In this document: piece after piece, positions 42,130 through 51,497 of the stretch
How positions within the stretch are numbered: position 1 is the first letter of the stretch
Layout of the letters: each line of letters opens with the position of its first letter
DNA from: an uncultured Oscillospiraceae bacterium
Lineage (GTDB): Bacteria > Bacillota > Clostridia > Oscillospirales > Oscillospiraceae
Direction of reading: 5' to 3'
Assembly: GCA_947626265.1 (NCBI GenBank)
Contig: CANQRM010000002.1
Location: 1-64,000, forward strand
Length of the DNA stretch: 64,000 nucleotides
Position numbers and translations under genes: made by a program
Notes under the pieces: model-generated
What the model was told of the DNA's origin: nothing
The model's input: only the letters and a program-made list of their open reading frames with translations
Database searches by the model: none

Positions 42130-44919
42130 TTACAATTTTACAATAACATGTTGTCCATCAGCATCCCATGCATAACGATCATCATTTGCCAATGCTTTTG
42201 GCATATTCGATATTAATTCGTTTCTAGCAATCAATCCACGATCAACTAATAGCTGACGCAATTGCTCTGTCTCAAAGCTTCGTTGCTCAATATTTCCATC
42301 AAGGATCACAGCGGCAACTGCATCAGCAAAAGTCTGGACTTCACTATCAATTTGTACAATCATTGCATCAAGGGTATCCCCAGCCATGCTATCAAGACGA
42401 GAAATGGTCCTCGCGCCAAGCTGCGCGCTGTAATGTCTCAATATGCTCTGCAAAAGCAACGCTGTCCATGACCTACCCCCTGGCAATGAAGGTAACATAG
42501 CATACCACCACGGTTGAACATCTCTTATCACTACATGATCACCCATATCTTCAAACAATAAGTCCATCGAGTTTCTGACTTGTAAAAGCCACTCATTGTC
42601 AATCCCAATGCTCTCTGCTGTTATATACGTTGTTTTGGGATCATGCTCGTAAAATAAGAATGTAGGTTTTGTATAAACCTGCATCATTCCGCGAAGATTT
42701 CCAGTCTTTAACTTAACTTGCTTCATATAAGAAACCAAGTCGTCTTCCTGAAAGAAACCTCCTCGTTCTCTTGCAAAATTAAGCATTACATCATAGATTG
42801 TCCCAACAGATGATTCAGCATGGGAAATATGAGTTTTATTCTGAAAGCTATAGCGTTTGTTGTTATACTCCACTTTTTCAAATAGATATTGTGCGAAATC
42901 ATATACCTTTTGCTTGTCATCAATATCATTATCGTTTAAAAACATCTGCATATCAGCATGAACATAATCATAAAGCTGCTGTGCAGAAACATACCCGTCA
43001 TTCTTTATCATTAGTTTGTCCAGGATAGCACTGAACTGTTCTGCGCCCATTTCAAAATCTACGAGCGCATCTCTATGAATAATACGGCCGGATAGCTCCA
43101 TAATATTCTCTGAATTTTGCACAGCTCTTCTCACAGAAGCCACACTGAAATTCGTATCCTGGGCAAGCTCTTCAAATGTTGCGCCGTTTAAATCATATTT
43201 TAATATGTTTTCTTCAACGTTCTCAATGAAAGAAGTATCTTCTTTAATTGTTGAATCTGCCGGGGCCTCATCAAGAAGATAATACTTGTTTTCTTCATGG
43301 TTTATAATATGAACGCCAAATAACATGTGTTTGGCTTTCTTATGCCTGTTTATTCCCTCACATGCATATGCAATCGTCTCTCGGACAACATTTACTGGGT
43401 CCTGGGCGTTAAAAGAGTATAGATTCTGTTTAACAATTTCATTATAGATTTGTGATATAGTGAGCGGCTTCTTAGCTTGTTGCAGAACGACCGTTATTGC
43501 TTCCGTAATGGTACCAGTATTAGAGACAGGAACACTCTTAGGAACTTCTACACGCAGATACTGTTTATATTCCTGTAGTAACCGAACAGCCGTTTTCCGA
43601 AACTCATCGCCCTTAATTACCTTATCGGCCCAGGCTTCGGCACGCGCAATAGCCTTCTCGTCTTTGATCGTGGCAATCGGCTTCGATAAAATGCCCCGCC
43701 CTACAAGCAATTTATTTAGGCTTTTATAATATGCCCTAATAGTAATGAAATCGCTATCGGGATAGTTTTCAGCCATCCATTGGAAAAACGCTTCGTCATC
43801 TGCAGATGTTTTGTTCTCTATAGCAGGAGTTTGATCTTGATCCCCATCTTTCAAAGTCATTTGTTGGGACGCCTGACCCTTGGTGGTAGACTTACTCTTT
43901 GTCCACCAAACCTGTTTTCCCGGAAAAGCATTACAACCGTCCGGCTTAAAGTGTAGTATGTAACCTTTCCACTTACATTCGTTTATGAAGCTTTCCAACT
44001 CATGGCCACCAACAATCCAAAGGCAACCATCCGCTCTTCGATTATCACGGTAGGTAATATCCTTTGCATGCAGTTGAGAGAGGATCCAGTCCTCATTCTT
44101 CGCAGTCGTCAAGGCATCTATTTTAACATCTTCTTCATCTGCCAAATCGTTTTTGAAGCAGATGATTAGGTTCTCATAATCAACGCGACAATTGTCTAGC
44201 AGCGTTTTTAAATCTGCAATGAGATTTGCCGTGCTCTTCATTGTCTCAACACAATATAGATTGTTTATAATCGCAGGTTTGGACATATACTGTGCTGATG
44301 ATACGCTGTGGATAATATGATTCTCAAGATCCTTTAGCATGGCATCAAAATCACCTGGATAATCATCAGCCAACTTTTCACATGCAATAACATATAGATC
44401 CCGCCAGCTTGTGGCAGGGAAGCGTTCGCCAAAGTAAGAAATCGAAATTGGTTCCCTTTTGATAAAGCTTGTGTCCTGCGAAAAATCCAGCTCAATGGTG
44501 TCCTCTATAGATCGAGTTTGAGCAGCATCCTCTGAATGCTTGTCTTCCTCCTCTATTCTATTATCAGAATAAACTTGCCTTGCGGTAGATGGCTCATCGC
44601 GAAGACTCGCAGTTGAATTTGTCTCTATCTTATCGCTATTGTTTACCTCTTTAGTGTACCTATGAAACAGTTGGGCAACTTCCGTTATGCTCCGATAATT
44701 TTGCCTATGAATAAATCTAAAAATGCGGTCAGAATTAACAGCACGAACGATCCCGGCTGTTACAACGGGATCGGTCACTTCAAATATCGGCCCTTTAAAG
44801 AGGTTTTTCTTGTGTGACAGCTCTTCTACATCTGCTAGTGCGATATAATAATCAGATAGGCGTCCAGGGACTGCATGGGCAGAAAGCCACTCAGAAAACA
44901 GTTCTTCTCTTGTCTTCAT
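42130..44919 (-). CDS. Large HARE-HTH domain protein heading the BREX cluster
   Basis: A 929-residue protein I cannot name. A region at about 495-580 (TITEAITVVLQQAKKPLTIS then QIYNEIVKQNLYSF, ...YYLLDE) matches the HARE-HTH/HB1 winged-helix pattern of proteins thought to sense modified DNA. A second winged-helix-like stretch (GATFEELAQDTNFSVASVRRAVQNSENIMEL) follows. An acidic, repeat-free linker lies at about 105-165. No nuclease motif is evident to me. It is the first gene after the BREX promoter, 46 bases before brxP, and just as AT-rich. It may recognise the BREX mark or regulate the operon. Confidence 0.6.
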   Translation of the reverse strand: MKTREELFSEWLSAHAVPGRLSDYYIALADVEELSHKKNLFKGPIFEVTDPVVTAGIVRAVNSDRIFRFIHRQNYRSITEVAQLFHRYTKEVNNSDKIETNSTASLRDEPSTARQVYSDNRIEEEDKHSEDAAQTRSIEDTIELDFSQDTSFIKREPISISYFGERFPATSWRDLYVIACEKLADDYPGDFDAMLKDLENHIIHSVSSAQYMSKPAIINNLYCVETMKSTANLIADLKTLLDNCRVDYENLIICFKNDLADEEDVKIDALTTAKNEDWILSQLHAKDITYRDNRRADGCLWIVGGHELESFINECKWKGYILHFKPDGCNAFPGKQVWWTKSKSTTKGQASQQMTLKDGDQDQTPAIENKTSADDEAFFQWMAENYPDSDFITIRAYYKSLNKLLVGRGILSKPIATIKDEKAIARAEAWADKVIKGDEFRKTAVRLLQEYKQYLRVEVPKSVPVSNTGTITEAITVVLQQAKKPLTISQIYNEIVKQNLYSFNAQDPVNVVRETIAYACEGINRHKKAKHMLFGVHIINHEENKYYLLDEAPADSTIKEDTSFIENVEENILKYDLNGATFEELAQDTNFSVASVRRAVQNSENIMELSGRIIHRDALVDFEMGAEQFSAILDKLMIKNDGYVSAQQLYDYVHADMQMFLNDNDIDDKQKVYDFAQYLFEKVEYNNKRYSFQNKTHISHAESSVGTIYDVMLNFARERGGFFQEDDLVSYMKQVKLKTGNLRGMMQVYTKPTFLFYEHDPKTTYITAESIGIDNEWLLQVRNSMDLLFEDMGDHVVIRDVQPWWYAMLPSLPGGRSWTALLLQSILRHYSAQLGARTISRLDSMAGDTLDAMIVQIDSEVQTFADAVAAVILDGNIEQRSFETEQLRQLLVDRGLIARNELISNMPKALANDDRYAWDADGQHVIVKL

Positions 44920-45022
44920 TTGGCTTTCACCACCCCCTATAACTGCTACTCCATACCTCGACACAGTATCTGCCCAGATGCATATCGTCAATTTGCCTAT
45001 AGCAACCCTATTATAATTAATA

Positions 45023-45050
45023 ATTATATCATGAATACACAGTTTTTCAA
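45023..45050 (-). promoter_or_regulatory. Promoter of the BREX operon
   Basis: Minus-strand TTGAAA (45045-45050), 16-base spacer, TATAAT (45023-45028). The untranslated leader to the HARE-HTH ATG is about 95 bases. The surrounding 44920-45074 is very AT-rich and holds no gene. Confidence 0.6.
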
Positions 45051-45074
45051 TCTTTTGTTTATTGTTTCACCGTT

Positions 45075-48000
45075 TTACCCCACCATCAGCTTATTGGTCT
45101 TCTTCAAATACTTCGCCGGGATGGGGGCGTCCAGCTTCCACGTGATGTTCATGGGCCGGGAGCCCTCATGCTTGACATAGCTCGCCGTGCCGAGATACGT
45201 ATACACCGCCGCAGTGTTCAGTATCCGGTCCGACTTAAACTCCCGGACGAACAGCAGCACACGGCTCCCCTGCTCCCGATGGTGTATATACCGCTGGCCG
45301 GTAGGCGAGTTCTCCGCCGTTGTGCTCTGGCTCTGCCAATGGAACAGTTCGCTGTTGATGGAGTAGTCGTTGTACATTGTGGTCGGCGAATAGTCCTTGT
45401 CGGCCTTGTTGAGCGTCACAAAGAACACATCCAGCTTCTTCTCCGGCAGCCACTTCACGCCCTCACGCACAGTCACCGGCTTCATAAAGTCCAGCGCCAG
45501 CAGGATCTGGTCGCGGGTATATGTACAGTGCAGGTCCAACGGACAGTTGAAGCCCACATCCACCGGCGCGTCGATGAAGTCGATATGATCATACTGATAC
45601 TTCAAAAGCTCTATGAGCTCGCCCAGCATGACCGGCGAATCCGCGAGGGCGCAGAGATTGGCCCGTACCTCCTCGCTGTTCCAGTCCTCCGCCGCCTTCA
45701 GCCAGATGCTCACATAGAACATCTGCATCATGCGCCGCTCGACGGGCGCCATTGCCGCCACATCCACATCGCCTATCCGCGGCAGCACCTCCAGCAGGAA
45801 GACTATCCACCGGCGGGAATCGATCGTCGCCAGCCGCGGGAAGGCCTTTTTCATGGTCTTCTCCGCAGGCTCTGTGAAATCCTCCATCACATCCGCCCGC
45901 GCGCACAACCGGGAGAAGGTCTCAAATTTATAGATGGAGCGCGGGTCGATATGGTAATGGTCCAGGAAGTCGGCCAAGGTCAGAGGCCGTCCCGTATCCT
46001 CCTCAAAGCTGGCAATCCGGGCGATGAGGCCGGCACTGTTCCCATAGGACGCCCGGATGTTATCCAGGATATATTTCGCCGCCTTCTTTTCCAGCTGGAC
46101 GTAGCAGCCCTTGGGGAGTGAGACGAACCCATCCTTGATCTCCCGGCTAACGCTTCGCGTCGTATTGGAAAGCAGTGCCGAGAACTTGTCCTCAAAATTA
46201 TATTTCCTGTTTGCCTGGCCAATGAAATCCAGCACGGTCAGGCATTCCTTATTCTCCGCCAGGCGAAGGCCGCGGCCAAGCTGCTGCAGGAAGATGGTCA
46301 GCGACTCGGTGGGCCGCAGGAACAGCACCGTGTTGACCTCCGGGATGTCCACGCCCTCGTTGTAGATATCCACCACGAAGATAAATCGGATCTCCCCGTC
46401 AATGAGCTTTTTCTTGGCCGTCTGCCTCTCCTCATCTGGGGATCTACCGGTCAGGAATATGGACGGGATGCCGTGCTCATTGAAATAGTCCGACATGAAC
46501 TGGGCATGCTCCACCGTCACGCAGAAGCCCAGTCCCTTTACATCGTCGATGTCCGTGACGTATTTGAGCAGCGACGACACCACATGGTCCGCCCGGCGCT
46601 TGGCCACCATCCCGCTCAGGGTATAGAGGTTGGACAGCTCGTTTCTGTCATACCCGCCGGCAGACCACTTCAGCTGGTCCAGGTCCACCGTGTCCGTCAC
46701 GCCAAAATACTGGAACGGGCACAGCAGCTTCCGGTCGATGGCCTCCGGCAGCCGGATCTCTGCGGCGATGCGGTTATTGAAATACGACAGGATGCTCTTG
46801 CCGTCCATTCGCTCCGGCGTCGCGGTCAGGCCCAGAAGGATTTTAGGCTGGTAGTAGTCGAGCAGCTTCTGGTATGTCGGGGCCGCCGCATGGTGGAACT
46901 CATCGACGACGATGTAATCGTAGAAGTCCGGCGATGTCTTAATCTTGGGAGTTGAAGGTCTGGATGGAAATGAACAGATTGTCAATGCTCTCAGGCCGGA
47001 AGGTGCCCACAAACATCTCGCCGAAATTGGCATCCTTCAATACCGCCCGAAAAGTGTACAGGCTCTGCCGGAGGATCTCCTCCCGGTGGGCGACAAACAA
47101 CAGCCGGCAGGGCTTTCCCGGGTTCTGCCTGCGAAACCGCTTATAGTCCAGCGCTGAGATGACCGTCTTTCCCGTGCCCGTGGCCGCCACCACAAGATTT
47201 CTGGTGTAGCCCCGCACGGAACGCTCTGCATCCAGCTTGTCCAGGATCTCCTGCTGGTAGGAGTATGGCAGAATGTCCAGGGTATAGGCCTCGGCGTTGT
47301 TGCTGTCAAAGTACTTCTCCGCCTTCAGCGCCCGGGCCAACCGCTCCTTCTGCCCCTCATCGTAGTACTCAAACTCATTGGAGTTCCAGTAGCTCTCAAA
47401 TGTCGCGGCGATCTTGTCGATGGTCTCCGGCAGGTCGCTTTTCGTGACCTTCACGTTCCACTCCAGGCCGCTGGACATGGCGGCGTTGGACAAGTTTGAC
47501 GACCCCACGTAGGCCGTGGTGAAGCCGGTATCCCGATAGAACATATATGTCTTGGCATGCAGGCGTGTCCGCTTCGTGTCATAGCTGACCTTGATCTGGG
47601 TGTTGGGCAGCTGCCGCAGCTCCTCGATGGCCTTCACGTCGGTGGCACCCATATAGGACGTGGTAACGATCCGCAGCATGCCGCCGCGTTGGGTAACCGC
47701 GGTAAGCTCATCCATGATGAGGCGCAGGCCGCTCCACTTGATAAAGGAGACAAGCATATCGATCCGGTCGCTGGTGACGATCTCCTTTTTCAACTCGGTG
47801 TACATCTGCGGCTCATGCACCGCGCCGGTGAAAAGGGAGCTTTGCGCGATGGATGTCACAGGCCGGATGATTTCCGCTTTCTCATCCAGGGCGAGCATGC
47901 TGTTCTGCCTATCCAGGAGCGCGAGAAGTTGCTCCGCACGCTCCGCCACAGAGAGCTCATCGAATGTGCCCTCGGATGTCTCCGCGATGATCGTGGATAC

Positions 48001-48216
48001 GATGCGGTTGACCATTTCCACTTGTGAGTTTACGTCGCCGCCGTTGTCCTGGACATTCTCAAGCCCCTTCTCCACCACAGCGGCCACATACTTTGCCAGG
48101 ACCTTTGCCGCCTCCGCAGCGTCAACAGGCGCCGTCTGACTGATCTTATCTGTTGTGGCAAGCTCTCTGTCCAGCGCCTTATTGATAACCTGTTCGTATA
48201 TCCCGTTGTGCAGCAT
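45075..48216 (-). pseudogene. Frameshifted PLD-DEAD helicase (DUF3427-type)
   Basis: Two frames make one gene of about 1045 codons. The upstream part (48216-46939) has a helical head, a phospholipase-D-like domain (RLHAKTYMFYRDTGFTTAYVGSSNLS) and helicase motif I (VVAATGTGKTVISALD). The downstream part has motif II (YIVVDEFHHAA), LLGLTATPERMDG, FVVDIYNEGVDIPEV, QQLGRGLRLAENK and a DUF3427-like C terminus. The frame breaks at about 46941-46950: FNSQ ends in a stop where relatives continue into KTSPDFYDYIVVDEF. About four bases sit where a whole number of codons is expected. Intact homologues are nucleic-acid translocases, often called type III restriction-like. A sequencing error cannot be excluded. 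The start is the ATG at 48216 with GGAGG. Confidence 0.82.
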
Positions 48217-48218
48217 GC

Positions 48219-48809
48219 TCATTCCTCCGCCCGCTCCACATCCACACTCTCCACCAGCTCCCGATACCGGAAGCACTCCTTCACATGGTCGTTGACGATC
48301 CCGCAGGCCTGCAGGTGGGCGTAGACGGTCACGCTGCCAATGTACTTCATGCCCCGCTTCTTCAGGTCCCTGGCGATGCGGTCGGAGAGGTCATTGGACG
48401 CCGGGATATGCCCCAGCTCATGACCCTTGTAGAGCATCGTTTTCCCGTCGGTCCAGCCCCAGAGATAGTCGGAAAAAGTGCCGAACTCCGCCCGGATGCG
48501 CTGTACGCACCGGGCATTATTGATGACCGCCTCTATCTTCCGCCGGGAGCGGATCATGCCGGGCACGGCCATGATGCGGTCCACGTCCTTGTCGGTGTAG
48601 GCCGCCACTTTATCAAAATCAAACCCGTCAAAACAGCCGCGGAATGTCTCCCGCTTGCGCAGCACCGTGTCCCAGCTCAGGCCGCACTGCATGGCCTCCA
48701 GCATAAGGAACTCGAACTGCTTGCGGTCGTCACGGACCGGCACGCCCCACTCCTCGTCGTGGTAGCGCGTCTGCCGCTCGTTCATCAGGCACCAGGGACA
48801 TCTCTGCAT
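48219..48809 (-). CDS. tag: DNA-3-methyladenine glycosylase I
   Basis: A 196-residue Tag-family base-excision enzyme that removes 3-methyladenine. Marks are RCPWCLMNERQTRYHDEEWGVPVRDD (zinc ligand and catalytic region), MLEAMQCGLSWDTVLRKRETFRGCF, IRSRRKIEAVINNARCV and KKRGMKYIGSVTVYAHLQACGIVNDH, ending in a conserved His for zinc. It overlaps the helicase start by a few bases and is probably cotranscribed with it, linking alkylation repair to the helicase. Confidence 0.94.
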   Translation of the reverse strand: MQRCPWCLMNERQTRYHDEEWGVPVRDDRKQFEFLMLEAMQCGLSWDTVLRKRETFRGCFDGFDFDKVAAYTDKDVDRIMAVPGMIRSRRKIEAVINNARCVQRIRAEFGTFSDYLWGWTDGKTMLYKGHELGHIPASNDLSDRIARDLKKRGMKYIGSVTVYAHLQACGIVNDHVKECFRYRELVESVDVERAEE

Positions 48810-48820
48810 AGTCGTTCTCC

Positions 48821-49099
48821 TTATCCGGCCCTCACACCAGGGTACTCCACGTCCACGGCTACGCCGAACATATCCTCCACCTCGCCGGCCAGGACGATCT
48901 CCGCCGCCAGACCAGGGACAGCGGCCAGCTGCTCCGTCATATACCGGGCCGCCTCCTCATGCCGGGCGCCCGTGATGACATATATGCCATCCTTCGCCCC
49001 TATCCGGCGCAGGGGCAGGCGCGTCACCTGGTCCGGCCCGGCCTCCGCCCGCAGCGCGTCCCGCCAAACCTCGCGATAGCTTCTCAATATGATGCTCAT
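48821..49099 (-). CDS. Hypothetical protein upstream of tag
   Basis: A 92-residue protein with no family known to me (MSIILRSYREVWRDALRAEA, ...GIYVITGARHEEAARYM...AGEVEDMFGVAVDVEYPG). AAAAGGAG precedes its ATG and it ends 11 bases before tag, so it opens the tag-helicase operon. The alpha/beta alternation suggests a small compact fold. Confidence 0.6.
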   Translation of the reverse strand: MSIILRSYREVWRDALRAEAGPDQVTRLPLRRIGAKDGIYVITGARHEEAARYMTEQLAAVPGLAAEIVLAGEVEDMFGVAVDVEYPGVRAG

Positions 49100-49162
49100 A
49101 TATAGTTCTCCTTTTCATTTTACCGCAAAGCCGCTTATCCGGCAATGCCAAGTTGGCTGCCG

Positions 49163-49354
49163 TCAGTCCTCATCGTCCCACAAAAAGTCATAGAACATCA
49201 TCTCCCCGATGCTGAAGGGGCGGTCCCGCTCGGCCTTTTTCATCTTTTTGTACGTCTCGCCGTCCACCGTGATGGTTCTTTCTTCAAAGACCTTCTTCTT
49301 TCCGAACAGGCCGTATTTCTCCACCTGGACCAGCGCTCTGACCTTGTGATTCAT
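49163..49354 (-). CDS. Small conserved hypothetical protein
   Basis: A 63-residue basic protein (MNHKVRALVQVEKYGLFGKK, then TITVDGETYKKMKKAERDRP, and an acidic end FLWDDED). The ATG at 49354 has GGGAGGTG five bases ahead; the longer frame to 49492 lacks one. I recognise no family. It reads away from the iteron-like repeats at 49525. Confidence 0.55.
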   Translation of the reverse strand: MNHKVRALVQVEKYGLFGKKKVFEERTITVDGETYKKMKKAERDRPFSIGEMMFYDFLWDDED

Positions 49355-49524
49355 ATAAACACCTCCCAGTATCCCCATCCTACGCGCATCGCTGTCCCAT
49401 AAACCGGTCAGCCAAAAAGAAAGCGGGCCGCGCCCAAGGAGGCACATTTCGCGTCTCCTTCTTTTCTTATACTGCCAGGAATACGCCCACACGCAGGTAA
49501 ATGATATTGCTTGCCTGTCTCAAT

Positions 49525-49620
49525 TTGAACTATAAGCTCCTCCGTTTTGAACTATAATCACCCACCATTTGAACTATAATCTTTCGCTCTTGAACTTTAC
49601 GCCCTTCAACTTGAACTATA
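49525..49620. repeat. Five-copy 21-22-bp iteron array
   Basis: The decamer ttgaactata (one copy reads ttgaacttta) starts at 49525, 49547, 49569, 49590 and 49611. The spacing of 22, 22, 21 and 21 bases is two helical turns, so all copies face one side of the helix. Sequence between copies is not conserved. It fills most of the roughly 350-base gene-free gap before the Fic gene. It could be an operator array for the HTH-Fic protein or a replication iteron set for the excised circle. Confidence 0.8.
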
Positions 49621-49665
49621 ACAACCCTTTTGGCAAGTTCACCGGCTCCTGTCCTCCTGCGTGCC

Positions 49666-49693
49666 TTTACTTTTTTCGCGTTTATGATATAAT
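49666..49693 (+). promoter_or_regulatory. Promoter of the HTH-Fic gene
   Basis: TTTACT (49666-49671), 16-base spacer, perfect TATAAT (49688-49693), 15 bases before the likely start. The iteron array ends about 45 bases upstream. Confidence 0.5.
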
Positions 49694-49708
49694 AAGTAAA
49701 GGAACGAG

Positions 49709-50626
49709 GTGAATGATGTGCTCTCCTACGCAGGGTTGCTCCAAAAGCTACAGGAGCGTGGGCTGACCAAGACCGCCCTCGCCGCTCAGCTTGGTATATC
49801 CTCCCGGACCGTTGCCAAGATCGGCCGCGGGGAGAGGATCGCGGACCATGTGCTCAAAAAGATGGCCGCGTATCTGGACTGCTCTCCCGAGGAGCTCTGC
49901 AGGACCGTTTCTGACAACGCCCTGCTTCAGACGCTCCGGGACGAGAAGAGTGCTCATATCTCAGGCGGCATATACCATGAGCTGCAGGTGCGCATGACGT
50001 ACAACTCCAATCATATCGAGGGCAGCAAGCTCAACGAGGAGCAAACGCGACTCATCTTTGAGACCAGTACCATCGCCGTGGACAAGGCCATCCCTGTGGA
50101 TGACGTCATCGAGACAGTCAACCACTTCCGGGCCATTGACTATGTGATAGACCAGACGGAGGCGCCGCTCTCTGAAGCCATTATCAAAGAACTGCACCGC
50201 ATCCTGAAACAGGGAACCACGGACTCCACTCTGCCGTGGTTCGCTGTTGGCGAATACAAGAAGCGCCCCAACATGGTCGGTGGCCTTGAGACCGCCAAGC
50301 CAAAGGATGTTCCCGCCCGCATAAAAAAACTGCTCGACGAATATGAGGCCATCGAGGCCGTCACCATCAACGACATCATTCGGTTTCACTGGGAGTTTGA
50401 GCGCATTCATCCGTTCCAGGACGGCAACGGCCGGGTCGGCCGGCTCATCGCCCTCAAGGAGTGTCTCCGCCATGGCATCGTCCCCTTCCTCATCGAGGAT
50501 GACAAGAAGCTGTACTACTACCGGGGCCTGGCCGAATGGGAGAACGAAAGAGGCTGGCTGACCGATACCTGCCTGGACGGCCAGGACACTTTCCGCCGCC
50601 TGCTGGATATGTTTGAAATACAGTGA
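49709..50626 (+). CDS. HTH-Fic domain protein
   Basis: A 305-residue protein with an N-terminal XRE-type helix-turn-helix (LLQKLQERGLTKTALAAQLG, SSRTVAKIGRGE) and a Fic domain whose active site HPFQDGNGRVGR is intact (about residue 232). The self-inhibitory motif SNHIEG (S-x-x-x-E-G) is present before it, as in class II Fic proteins. Fic enzymes transfer AMP to target proteins. The start could be the GTG at 49709 or the GTG at 49718, which has GAGGTG upstream. The direct repeats in front suggest the protein controls its own promoter. Confidence 0.85.
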   Translation: MNDVLSYAGLLQKLQERGLTKTALAAQLGISSRTVAKIGRGERIADHVLKKMAAYLDCSPEELCRTVSDNALLQTLRDEKSAHISGGIYHELQVRMTYNSNHIEGSKLNEEQTRLIFETSTIAVDKAIPVDDVIETVNHFRAIDYVIDQTEAPLSEAIIKELHRILKQGTTDSTLPWFAVGEYKKRPNMVGGLETAKPKDVPARIKKLLDEYEAIEAVTINDIIRFHWEFERIHPFQDGNGRVGRLIALKECLRHGIVPFLIEDDKKLYYYRGLAEWENERGWLTDTCLDGQDTFRRLLDMFEIQ

Positions 50627-50668
50627 CAATAGCTGCGATCGTTCATAGGTCGCTATTGGGGGTTCTAT

Positions 50669-51434
50669 ATGAAGGAAGAATGTCTGATCTGCAAGGCGCC
50701 GCTGGAGTACCTCGAAGCGGACGTGCTCATGGAGTGCGGGATATGCCACAAGAAGGAGCTGAGCAAGACCCGGTGCGTCAACGGCCATTACGTGTGCAGC
50801 GACTGCCACACCCGGGGGCTGGACACTATCATCGGGCTGTGCATGGCCGAGACCTCAAAAGACCCCCATCGGGATCATCGAAAAAATGATGGCCATGCCG
50901 TTTTGCCATATGCACGGGCCGGAGCATCACGTGATGGTGGGTGCCGCGCTGCTGACCGCCTACAAAAACGCCGGAGGCGATATCGACCTGCACAACGCCC
51001 TGGTGGAGATGATGAACCGCGGCAAGAACGTTCCCGGCGGCGCCTGCGGCTTCTGGGGCGCGTGCGGGGCGGGAATCAGCTCCGGCATGTTCGTCTCCAT
51101 CATCTCCAAGTCCACGCCCCTGGCCGTCGAGCCGTTTGCCCTCTCCCACCAGATGACCGCAAGCTCTCTTGGCCGCATCGGCGAGATCGGCGGCCCCCGG
51201 TGCTACAAGCGGGACTCCTTCCTCTCCATCCTCACCGCCATCGACTTCGTAAAAGAGCACTTCGGCGTGGAGATGGAAACGCATGAGGTCGTCTGCGGCT
51301 ATTCTTCCCAGAACAACCAGTGCATCGGGAAACGCTGTCCGTTCTCCAAAGGAAACTATTATCCAGCCCTTAGAAGAATTTGGAAAATGAATATGTTTGA
51401 AATGAGTTTTCACCTGACCTTCTGCTGGAATTAA
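50669..51434 (+). pseudogene. Frameshifted DUF5714-type protein
   Basis: The first frame has MKEECLICKAPLEYLEADVL, ECGICHKKELSKTRCVNGHYVC (four to six Cys, metal-binding) and stays in frame to SKDP. From there the family sequence continues one base over as IGIIEKMMAMPFCHMHGPEHH...GGACGFWGACGAGISSG...SSQNNQCIGKRCPFSK. The switch lies in a run of five C at 50863-50867; four would restore the frame. The last 27 codons after about 51350 are AT-rich and unlike the family, as if the true end was replaced when the Gabija block arrived. Function of the family is unknown; a redox or Fe-S enzyme is possible from the cysteines. Confidence 0.7.
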
Positions 51435-51497
51435 ACAGTATCTTTAGTGTGGGGCAATTGAGGCATTGATAAGAAATAACACCTTTTGGAGGAAATT

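Noticed and set aside
44875-45180. A plus-strand frame over the BREX promoter
   Set aside because: No ribosome site or family; it overlaps the operon leader and the start of an annotated gene.
49525-49620. Possible CRISPR array
   Set aside because: Repeats of about 10 bp with 11-12-bp intervals are far too short, and no cas gene is present.
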